From NCBI RefSeq assembly GCF_005233515.1, contig NZ_QFZZ01000013.1, forward strand, positions 1-64,000: a DNA stretch of 64,000 nt, read 5' to 3'. Below, piece after piece: positions 51,721-63,700 of the stretch. This DNA is from Pseudomonas sp. CFBP13508 (GTDB taxonomy: Bacteria; Pseudomonadota; Gammaproteobacteria; Pseudomonadales; Pseudomonadaceae). Numbering within the stretch: position 1 is the stretch's first letter; each line of letters opens with the position of its first letter. The notes under the pieces are model-generated. The model saw only the letters and a program-made list of their open reading frames with translations. It was not told where the DNA came from and ran no database searches. Made by a program: the position numbers and the translations under genes.

Positions 51721-54700
51721 ATGACCGACGCGTTCGAACTTCCCAGCACCCTGGTCCATGCCCTCAAGCGTCGCGCGGCCCTGACGCCGGACCGACTGGC
51801 CTTGCGTTTTCTCGCCGAAAACCCGGAGCAGGCTGTGGTGCTCAGCTATCGCGAACTCGATCAACGCGCGCGCACCATCGCCGCTGCGTTGCAGGCTCAG
51901 GCTGGATTCGGTGAGCGTGCGGTGCTGCTGTTTCCCAGTGGCGCGGATTACGTCGCGGCGTTTTTCGGTTGCCTGTATGCCGGTGTGATTGCGGTGCCGG
52001 CCTATCCGCCGGAATCCGCGCGTCGTCATCATCAGGAGCGTTTGCTGTCGATCATCGCCGACGCCGAGCCCACGCTGTTGCTGACCAGCGCCGACCTGCG
52101 CGATGCCTTGCAACAAATCGACGGCGCGCCGCCGCTGTTGTGTGTCGACACCCTCGACAGCGCACTGGCCGAACAGTGGGTTGAACCGAGCCTGCCGGCC
52201 GAGCACATCGCCTTTCTGCAATACACCTCTGGCTCCACCGCGCTGCCCAAGGGTGTGCAGGTCAGCCATGGCAATCTGGTCGCCAACGAACTGCTGATCC
52301 GTCGCGGTTTCGGGATCGACGTCAATCCGGACGACGTCATCGTCAGTTGGTTGCCGCTGTACCACGACATGGGTTTGATCGGTGGTCTGCTGCAACCGAT
52401 TTTCAGCGGCGTGCCGTGCATTCTGATGTCGCCGGCGTACTTCCTCGGCCGGCCGTTGCGCTGGCTGGAAGCGATTGCCGAGTACGGCGGCACCATCAGC
52501 GGCGGCCCGGATTTCGCCTATCGCTTGTGCAGTGAGCGGGTCAGCGAATCGGCCCTTGAGCGCCTCGATCTGAGTCGATGGCGCGTGGCCTATTCCGGCT
52601 CCGAGCCGATCCGCCTCGACACCCTCGAGCGCTTCGCCGAGAAATTCGCCGCCTGCGGTTTCAGCGACAACAGCTTCATGGCCTCGTACGGTCTGGCCGA
52701 GGCGACCCTGTTTGTCGCTGGCACACCGCGCGGCAACGGCATCCCGGCGCTGCGTGTGGACGATCAGGCGCTGGCGCAAAACCGCGCCGAGCCGGGCGAC
52801 GGCAGCGCGATCATGAGCTGCGGCATCAGCCAGCCTGAGCACGCGGTGCTGATCGTCGAACCGAATACCCTCGAAGAACTCGCCGATAACGCCGTCGGCG
52901 AAGTCTGGGCCGCCGGCCCGAGCATCGCCCACGGTTACTGGCGCAACCCCGAAGCCAGCGCCAAGACCTTCGTGCAGCACGCCGGCCGCACCTGGTTGCG
53001 CACCGGCGACCTGGGTTTTATCCGTGCGGGCGAGTTGTTCGTCACCGGGCGCCTGAAAGACATGCTCATCGTCCGTGGCCATAACCTCTACCCGCAGGAC
53101 ATCGAGCAGACCGTCGAGCGCGAAGTCGAAGTGGTGCGCAAGGGCCGCGTGGCGGCGTTCGCGGTCACTCACAACGGCGAAGAGGGCATCGGCATTGCTG
53201 CGGAAATCAGCCGCAGCGTGCAGAAAATCCTCGCGCCAGATGCGCTGATCAAAGCCATTCGCCAAGCCGTGGCCGAGGCGTATCAGGAGGCGCCAAGCGT
53301 GGTGGTGCTGCTCAATCCGGGCGCGTTGCCGAAAACCTCCAGCGGCAAACTGCAGCGCTCGGCGTGCCGCAATCGTCTGGCTGATGGCAGCCTCGACAGT
53401 TACGCGCTGTTCCCTTCGATCACAGCGGCAACGGAAACCGCGACCAGCAGCACTTCGGATCTTGAAGCGTTGATCGGGCAAATCTGGGCCGAGCAACTCA
53501 ACGTCAAGCAGGTCAGTGGCGACGACCATTTCTTTCTGCTCGGCGGCAACTCGATCGCTGCCACGCAAGTGGTGGCGCGGGTTCGCGAAGCACTCGGTGT
53601 CGAGCTGAGCCTGCGCCTGCTGTTCGAAGCGCCAACCCTCTGCGCTTTCGCCGCCGCTGTGGCGCAGCTAAAACAGGACGGCGGCAGCGCTCAAGGTCCG
53701 ATCAGCACCTTGTCGCGCAGTGAGCCGATGCCGCAGTCGCTGGCACAAAACCGTCTGTGGATCACCTGGCAACTCGATCCACAGAGCAGCGCCTACAACA
53801 TTCCCGGCGGCCTGCGCTTGCGTGGCGAACTGGATGAAGACGCCCTGCGCGCCAGCTTCCAGCAACTGATCGAACGCCACGAATCTTTGCGCACACGTTT
53901 CTTCGAGCGCGACGGCGTGGCATTGCAGCAAGTGCTCGCTGATGCCGAATTCAACCTGCAACTGATCGACATCAGCGACCTGCCAATGGCCGAGCGTGAA
54001 GCCCGTGCCGAGCAGATTCGCGAAGACGAGGCGCGCACTCGGTTCGATCTGGAAAAAGGCCCGCTGCTGTCGGTGACACTGGTGCGTCTCGATGACGAAG
54101 AACATCAACTGCTGGTGACCCTGCACCACATCATCGCTGACGGCTGGTCGCTGAATATCCTCCTCGATGAATTCTCGCGTCTCTACGCGGCGGCTACCCA
54201 AGGTGCGCCGGCGACACTGGCAGCGCTGCCCACGCATTACGCCGATTACGGCAACTGGCAGCGGCAATGGTTGGCGCAAGGCGAGGGCGAGCGGCAACTG
54301 GCGTACTGGAAAGCGCAGTTGGGCGAAGAACATCCGCCATTGGAACTGGCCACCGATCACCCGCGCTCGGCCAGACACAACCACAGCGCCGCACGCTACA
54401 ACGTGCGCTTGAGTAGCAAACTCAGCGAGGCGATCCGCCAGACCGCGCAGGCTCACGAAGCCACGCCGTTCATGCTTCTGCTCGCTGCGTTGCAAAGTTT
54501 GCTGCACCGCTACAGTGGTCAGCGCGACATTCGCATCGGCGTGCCCAACGCCAACCGTCCGCGCCTGGAAACCCAAAGCCTGATCGGCTTCTTCATCAAT
54601 ACCCAGGTGTTGCGTGCGCAAATCGATTCGCGCCTGACATTTGCCGAGTTGCTGAACCAGACCCGCCAAGCCGCACTCGGCGCCCAGGCCAATCAGGATC

Positions 54701-57700
54701 TACCGTTCGAACAACTGCTCGAAGCTTTCCCGCAGGCCCGCGAACAGGGACTGTTCCAGGTCATGTTCAACCATCAGCAGCGCGACCTCAGTGCGCTCAA
54801 GCGCCTGCCGGGTCTGCTCGCCGAAGAACTGCCGTGGCACAGCCGCGAGGCCAAGTTCGATCTGCAATTGCACAGCGAAGAGGATCGCAACGGTCGCCTG
54901 AGCTTGTCCTTCGACTACGCCAGCGAACTGTTCGACGCCACGACCATCGAGCGCCTGGCCGAGCATTTCCATAATCTGCTCAGCGAGGTCTGCGAACAGC
55001 CAAAGCAGGCCATCGGCGATCTGCGCTTGCTGACGGCCAGCGAGCAGAATCAGCAGAAGGACTGGAGCGTCGCTCCGTGCACCCCGGCGCAACAATGGCT
55101 GCCGGAACTGCTCGAGCAACAATTGCGCAACACCCCGCAACGCACCGCGCTGGTGTGGGACGGCGGTAGTCTGGATTTTGCCGAGCTGCACGCGCAAGCC
55201 AACCGGCTCGCCCATTACCTGCGCGACAAAGGCGTTGGCCCGGACGTGTGCGTGGCCATCGCCGCCGAGCGTTCGCCGCAACTGCTGATCGGTCTGCTGG
55301 CGATCATCAAGGCCGGCGGCGCCTATGTGCCGCTTGATCCGGATTATCCGGCCGAACGTCTCGCGTACATGCTCCGCGACAGTGGCGTCGAATTGCTCCT
55401 GACCCAGACGCAATTGCTCGAGCGTCTGCCGGCCAGCGATGGCGTCAGCGTGATCGCCATGGATGCGCTGCACCTGGATAAATGGCCGAGCCAGGCACCG
55501 GGACTGCGACTGCACGGCGACAACCTCGCCTACGTGATTTACACATCGGGTTCCACCGGGCAACCGAAAGGGGTCGGCAACACCCACGCCGCGCTGGCCG
55601 AGCGCCTGCAATGGATGCAGGACACTTACCGTCTCGACGAAACCGACGTGCTGATGCAAAAAGCGCCGATCAGTTTCGACGTCTCGGTGTGGGAATGCTT
55701 CTGGCCGCTGATCACCGGCGCGCGTCTGCTGCTTGCCGCCCCCGGCGAGCACCGCGACCCGCATCGCATCGCGCAACTGGTTCAGCAATACGGCGTGACC
55801 ACGCTGCACTTCGTCCCGCCGCTGCTGGCGCTGTTCATCGACGAGCCGCTGAGTGCCGAATGCACCAGCCTGCGCCGGCTGTTTTCCGGCGGTGAAGCCT
55901 TGCCCGCCGAGCTGCGCAACCGGGTACTGGCGCAATTGCCAGCGGTGCAATTGCACAACCGTTACGGGCCGACTGAAACCGCAATCAACGTCACTCATTG
56001 GCACTGCACAACTGTCGATGGTGAGCGCTCGCCGATTGGCCGGCCGCTGGGCAATGTGGTCTGCCGCATTCTCGATGCCGATCTCAATCCAGTGCCGGCG
56101 GGCGTGGCGGGCGAGTTGTGCATCAGCGGCATCGGTCTGGCGCGTGGTTATCTGGGGCGTCCGGCGTTGACCGCCGAGCGTTTTGTCGTCGATCCACTGG
56201 GCGAGCAGGGTGCCCGTTTGTACCGCACCGGCGACCGTGCGCGCTGGACCGCTGATGGCGTGATCGAATACCTCGGCCGTCTCGATCAGCAGGTCAAACT
56301 GCGCGGCTTTCGCGTCGAACCGGAAGAAATCCAGGCGCGACTGCTGGCGCAAAATGGCGTCGCCCAAGCCGTGGTGCTGGTGCGCGAAACCGCTGCCGGT
56401 GGGCAACTGATCGGCTACTTCACGGCGAGCGATGCGCAGGAAAATGCCGACGAACAAATCGCTCGACTGAAGAACGCTTTGGCCGCTGAGCTGCCGGAAT
56501 ACATGGTCCCGGCGCAACTTTTGCGCCTTGACGCGATGCCGCTGAGTCCCAGCGGCAAACTCGACCGCCGCGCCTTGCCCGAACCGCAATGGCAGGTGCG
56601 TGAACACGTCGAACCGGTCAGCGAACTGGAGCAACAAATCGCCGCGATCTGGCGCGAAGTGCTCGGTCTGAAGCAGGTTGGCCTGCGTGATGATTTCTTC
56701 GCCCTCGGCGGTCACTCGCTGCTGGCCACGCAAATCATTTCGCGCACACGTCAGGCCTGTGACGTCGAACTGCCGCTGCGCACACTGTTCGAGCACAGCG
56801 AACTGGGCGAATACGCCGAACAGATTCGCCTGATCCAGGTCAGCGGCCGCACCAACCAACAGTTGCCGATCGCAAAAATCGACCGCAGCCAAGCGGTGCC
56901 GCTGTCCTATTCGCAGCAGCGCATGTGGTTCCTCTGGCAGATGGAACCGGACAGCCCGGCTTACAACGTCGGCGGCATGGCGCGCTTGCGCGGCGCGCTG
57001 CATGTCGAGCATTTCGAGGCGGCGTTGCAGGCACTGATCCTGCGCCACGAAACCCTGCGCACTACGTTCCCCAGCGTTGACGGCGTCGCCCGCCAACAGG
57101 TGCATGCCGAGACCGGCGTGCGCATGGGCTGGAAGGATTTCTCGAGCCTGCCGGCAGAAGTCCGGGAGCAACAAGTGCAACAACTGGCCGATGCAGAAGC
57201 GCACCAGCCGTTCGATCTGGAAACCGGTCCGTTGCTGCGTGCCTGCCTGGTCAAGACTGCCGAGCACGAGCATTACTTCGTCCTGACCTTGCACCACATC
57301 GTCACCGAAGGCTGGGCGATGGACATCTTTGCCCGTGAACTCAGCGCGCTGTATGAAGCGTTCGTCGATGAGCGCGAATCACCGCTCGAGCCGCTGCCGG
57401 TGCAATACCTCGACTACAGCATCTGGCAGCGTCAGTGGCTGGAGTCCGGCGAGCGCCAGCGCCAGCTCGATTACTGGACCGCGCAACTCGGTCGCGAACA
57501 CCCGCTGCTGGAACTGCCCGGCGACCGTCCGCGTCCACCGGTGCAGAGCCATCAGGGCGAGCTGTTCCGTTTCGATCTGAGCGACGATCTCGCTGCGCGG
57601 GTGCGGGCGTTCAATGCGCAAAACGGTCTGACCCTGTTCATGACCATGACCGCCGCGCTCGCCACATTGCTCTACCGCTACAGCGGCCAGACCGATCTGC

Positions 57701-60700
57701 GCATCGGCGCACCGGTGGCCAACCGCATCCGCCCGGAGAGTGAAGGGCTGATCGGGGCGTTTCTCAACACCCAGGTGCTGCGTTGCCAGCTCGACGGGCA
57801 GATGTCGGTCGGCGAACTGTTCGAGCAGGTGCGCCACACCGTGATCGAAGGCCAGGCCCATCAGGATCTGCCGTTCGATCATTTGGTCGAAGCCTTGCAG
57901 CCGCCACGCAGCGCGGCTTACAACCCGCTGTTCCAGGTGATGTGCAACGTGCAGCGCTGGGAATTCCAGCAGAGCCGCACCCTCGCTGGGATGACTGTCG
58001 AGTATCTGGCCAACGATGCGCGGGCGACCAAATTCGATCTCAATCTGGAAGTCACCGACCTCGACCATCGCCTCGGCTGCTGCCTGACTTACAGCACCGA
58101 TCTGTTCGACGAACCGACCATCGAACGCATGGCCAGGCATTGGCGCAACCTGCTTGAAGCGTTGATCGCTGATCCGCAGCAACGCCTCAGCGAACTGCCG
58201 TTGCTCGACAACACCGAGCAACAGCACCTGCTCGACAGCCTTGGCGTCGAGCCGGGCGAACATCGTCTCGACCAGTGCATCCATCATCTGTTTGCCGAAC
58301 AGGCACTGGCGCGCAAAGACGCACCAGCACTGACTTTCGCTGGGCAGACCCTGAGCTACGCCGAACTCGATGCCCGGGCCAATCGTCTGGCCTGGGCGCT
58401 GCGTGAGCGCGGCGTCGGCCCGCAAGTGCGGGTCGGTCTGGCGCTGGAGCGTTCGCTGGAAATGGTCATCGGCCTGCTGGCGATTCTCAAGGCTGGCGGC
58501 GCCTATGTGCCGCTGGATCCGGAGTACCCGCTCGACCGTCTGCATTACATGATCGAAGACAGCCGCATCGGTTTGCTGCTCAGCGATCGGGCGATGTTTC
58601 AGGCCCTGGGTGACTTGCCGTCAGACGTGGCGCGCTGGTGTCTGGAAGATGACAGCCCGGGATTGGCCGACTACCCGGCCAGCGAGCTGCCGTTTATCAG
58701 CCTGCCGCAGCATCAGGCCTACTTGATTTACACCTCGGGCTCGACCGGCAAACCGAAAGGCGTGGTGGTCTCCCACGGCGAAATTGCCATGCACTGTCAG
58801 GCCGTGATCGAACGGTTCGGCATGCGCCCGGACGACTGTGAACTGCATTTCTATTCGATCAACTTCGACGCCGCCACCGAACGTTTGCTGGTGCCGCTGC
58901 TCAGCGGTGCGCAGGTGGTGCTGCGGGCGCAAGGGCAGTGGGACGCGGAAGAAATCTGCGGCTTGATTCGTGCGCATCGGATCAACGTCCTCGGCTTCAC
59001 GCCGAGCTACGGCAGCCAGTTGGCGCAGTTCCTTGCCACGCAGAATGAAGTCCTGCCGGTGCGCATGATCATCACCGGCGGTGAAGCGCTGACCGGCGAG
59101 CATCTGCAGCGCATCCGCGCGGCGTTCCAGCCAGCGCAGTTCTTCAACGCCTACGGCCCGACTGAAACCGTGGTCATGCCGCTGGCCAGTCTGGCGCCGC
59201 AGGTACTGGAAGAGGGCGCTGGCAGTGTGCCGATCGGCAGCGTGATCGGCGCGCGGGTCGCGTACATTCTCGACGCCGATCTGGCCTTGGTGCCGCAAGG
59301 CGCGACCGGTGAATTGTTTGTCGGCGGCGCCGGTCTGGCTCAGGCCTATCACGACCGTCCGGGCATCAGCGCCGAGCGTTTTGTCGCTGACCCGTTTGCC
59401 GCTGAAGGCGGGCGCATGTACCGCACAGGCGACCTGGTGCGCCAGCGTGCCGATGGTCTGGTCGAGTATCTGGACCGGATTGACCATCAAGTGAAAATCC
59501 GTGGCTTCCGCATCGAGCTGGGCGAAATCGAAACGCGCCTGCTCGATCACCCTTCGATCCGCGAAGCGGTGGTGCTGGCGCTGGATGCGCCGAGTGGCAA
59601 GCAGTTGGTGGGTTACCTCGTTACCGATGTCGCCGGACACGGCGAAGCGCAACAGGCTGAACTGCGCGAAGCGCTCAAGTCGCACCTCAAGGCGCAACTG
59701 CCGGACTACATGGTGCCGACCCAGCTGATGCTGCTGGCAAGCATGCCGCTGACCGCCAACGGCAAACTCGACCGCCGCGCCTTGCCGGCGCCCGATCCCG
59801 AGTTGAATCGTCAGGACTATGTGGCGCCAAGCAATGAGCTGGAGCAGACCCTGGCGCAGATCTGGTGCGATGTGCTTAACGTCAAGCAGGTCGGCCTCAA
59901 CGATAACTTCTTCGAACTCGGCGGTGACTCGATTCTGTCGATTCAAGTGGTCAGCCGCGCGCGTCAGCAGGGCATTCATTTCAGCCCGCGCGACCTGTTC
60001 CAGCATCAGACCGTGCAGACGCTCGCCGCCGTTGCCAGTCGCACCCAGCAAGTGACGGCCGAGCAAGGTCGGGTGGACGGCGAATCGCGCCTGACGCCGA
60101 TTCAGCACTGGTTCTTTGATACGGTCATTCCCCAGCGCCAGCACTGGAATCAGGCGCTGTTGCTGGAACCGACCGCGCGCCTCGAGCCGCAACGATTGCA
60201 GCAAGCCTTGCTGGCCGTGATCGAGCAGCACGATGCGCTGCGTCTGCGTTTCACTGAAACCGATGATGCATGGCAAGCAACGCATCAAGCACTGACGAAT
60301 GAGGATGTGCTCAGGCAAGTCAGCGTCGAGTCGCTGGACCGGTGCGAAGCCCTGTTCGCCGACGCGCAACGCAGCCTGAATCTGCAAAACGGCCCGTTAC
60401 TGCGCGCGGTGCTGGTCGATGTTGCGGATGTTCAGCAACGCCTGTTCATCGCCATCCACCACTTGGTGGTCGACGGCGTTTCCTGGCGCGTGCTGCTGGA
60501 TGATCTGCAAACCGCCTATCGCCAGCTCGACGCTGCGCAGCCGCTGAAACTGCCGGCGAAAACCAGCGCCTTCAAGGACTGGGCCGCGCGTTTGCAGGCC
60601 TACGCCGGCAGCGAATCCCTGCGTGAAGAACTCGGTTGGTGGCAAGCGCAACTGGCCGGGCCAAGCGCCGATCTGCCTTGCGAACACCCGCAGGGCGGCA

Positions 60701-63700
60701 GGCAGAATCGCCATGCGCAAACCATCAGCGTACGCCTCGACGCCGAGCGCACCCGGCAGTTGCTGCAACAGGCACCGAGCGCTTATCGCACTCAGGTCAA
60801 CGACCTGCTGCTGACCGCGCTGGCTCGGGTGCTGTGCCGCTGGAGCGGCCAGCCCTCGGCACTGATTCAACTGGAAGGCCACGGTCGCGAAACCCTGTTC
60901 GACGAGATTGATCTGACCCGCACCGTCGGCTGGTTCACCAGCGCCTATCCACTGCGCCTCACCCCGCACAACATCGAAGAGGCCGCCGGGCAGGGCGCTT
61001 CGATCAAGGCGATCAAAGAACAATTGCGCGCCGTTCCGCATAAAGGTCTCGGTTATGGCGTGTTGCGTTATCTGGCCGATGACGGCTGCCGCCAGAGCAT
61101 GGCTGCGCTGCCGCAGGCGCCGATCACTTTCAATTACCTCGGCCAGTTCGACCAGAGCTTCGGCAGCGATGCGCTGTTCCGTCCTCTCGATGAGCCAATC
61201 GGTGCAGCCCACGATCCGCAGGCGCCGTTGCCCAACGAGCTGAGCGTCGACAGTCAGGTTTACGGTGGTGAACTGCTGCTGCGCTGGACTTTCAGTGCCG
61301 AGCGTTACGAGGCGCAAACCATTAACGATCTGGCCGCCGCCTACCTCGGTGAGTTGCAAAGCCTGATCGCCCATTGTCTGCAAGACGAGGCCGGCGGCCT
61401 GACACCGTCGGACTTCCCGCTGGCGAAACTGACTCAGGCGCAACTCGATGCGCTGCCGGTGCCGGCCGCGCACATCGAAGATGTCTATCCGCTGACGCCG
61501 ATGCAGGAAGGCATGCTCCTGCATACCTTGCTCGAGCCGGGCACCGGTCTGTACTACATGCAGGATCGATATCGCATCAACAGCGAGCTCGACCCCGAGC
61601 GTTTCGCCCAGGCCTGGCAAGCGGTGGTCGCTCGTCATGAAGCATTGCGCGCTTCGTTCTGCTGGAACGTTGGCGAAGACATGCTGCAAGTGATTCACAC
61701 GCCGGGGCGCACGCCGATCGAGTATCTGGACTGGAGCGCCGTCGCCGAAACCGAGCAGGAACCACAGCTGCAAGCGCTGCTGAAAAGCGAGCGCGAAGCC
61801 GGGTTCGATCTGCTCAATCAGGCGCCGTTTCACCTGCGCCTGATCAAGGTCGGCGCGGCGCGCTACTGGTTCATGATGAGCAACCACCACATCCTCATCG
61901 ACGCCTGGTGCCGTTCTCTGCTGATGAACGACTTCTTCGAGATCTACACCGCCCTCGGTGAAGGTCGTGAAGCGCAGTTGAGCGTGCCGCCGCGTTATCG
62001 CGACTACATCGGCTGGCTGCAACGCCAGAGCCTGGCCGAGGCGCGGCAGTGGTGGCGGCAGAATCTGCAGGGGTTCGAGCGTACTACGCCGATCCCGAGC
62101 GACCGGCCGTTCCTGCGCGAACACGCCGGTGAAAGCGGCGGCATGATCGTCGGCGACCGTTACACCCGCCTCAATGTCGAGGACGGTGCACGGCTGCGGG
62201 AATTGGCGCAGGCACATCAACTGACCGTCAACACTTTCGCCCAGGCTGCGTGGGCATTAGTCCTGCGACGCCTGAGCGGCGATCGCGACGTGCTCTTCGG
62301 CGTCACCGTGGCCGGGCGGCCGGTGGACATGCCGGAAATGCAACGCACCGTCGGCCTGTTCATCAACAGCATCGCCCTGCGCGTGAAGATGCCGGCGGAC
62401 GATCAGCGCAGCAGCGTGCGTCAATGGCTCAGCGCTTTGCTCGACAGCAACATGCAACTGCGCGAGTACGAATATCTGCCGCTGGTGAATATCCAGGAAC
62501 AGAGCGAATTGCCCAAAGGCCAGCCGCTGTTCGACAGCCTCTTCGTCTTCGAAAACGCCCCGGTGGAAGTCTCGGTGCTTGATCGTGCACAGAGCCTTAA
62601 TGCGACCTCGGATTCCGGTCGCACCCATACCAACTTCCCGCTGACGGCGGTGTGTTACCCGGGCGATGACCTTGGCCTGCATTTGTCGTATGACCAGCGT
62701 TACTTCGACGAGTCGACGGTCGAGCGCATGCTCAGTGAGTTCAAGCGCCTGCTGCTGGCGCTGGTCGACGGCTTCCATGGCGACATGGCCGATTTGCCGC
62801 TATTGGGCGACGAAGAACGCGACTTCCTGTTGCACGGTTGCAACCAGAGCGGCCACGACTATCCGCTGGAGCAAAGCTACGTGGCGTTGTTCGAAGCGCA
62901 GGTTGAAGCGCATCCGCAGCGCATCGCCGCCAGTTGCCTCGAGGAGCAATTGAGCTATGCCGAACTGAACCACAACGCCAACCGCCTCGGCCATGCCCTG
63001 GTCGCTGCCGGCGTGCGCATGGATCAACCGGTGGCGCTGCTGGCCGAGCGTAATCTCGACCTGCTCGGCATGATCATCGGCAGCTTCAAGGCCGGTGCCG
63101 GTTACCTGCCGCTGGACCCGGGTCTGCCGAGCCAGCGCCTGAGCCGCATCATCGAGCTGAGCCGCACGCCGTTGCTGGTGTGCAGCGCAGCCTGCCTTGA
63201 GCAGGCGCAGACCTTGCTCGAAGAGTTTGGCTGTTCGAATCGCCCGCGCCTGCTGGTGTGGGAAGAGGTCCAGGCGTCGGCCGCAGCGACGCACAATCCG
63301 GGCATCCACAGTGGCCCGGACAATCTCGCCTATGTGATCTACACCTCGGGTTCGACCGGCCTGCCAAAAGGCGTGATGGTCGAGCAGCGCGGCATGCTCA
63401 ACAACCAGTTGAGCAAACGCCCGTACCTCGACTTGAGCGCGGCCGATGTGATCGCGCAGACCGCCTCGCAAAGCTTCGACATTTCCGTCTGGCAGTTCCT
63501 TGCCGCGCCGTTGTTCGGCGCGCGGGTCGACATCGTACCGAATGCGATTGCCCACGATCCGCAAGGTCTGCTGGCGCATGTACAGGCGCAGGGCATCACC
63601 GTGCTGGAAAGTGTGCCGTCGCTGATTCAGGGCATGCTCGCCGCTGATCACATGAGCCTTGATGGTTTGCGCTGGATGCTGCCCACCGGCGAAGCGATGC

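Noticed and set aside
54700..57297. 865-codon and several other long antisense frames across pvdL (also 51571-53568, 57379-58545, 58621-60387, 60397-62220)
   Set aside because: They mirror modules of the NRPS, have no motifs, and arise from codon bias in a repetitive high-GC gene.
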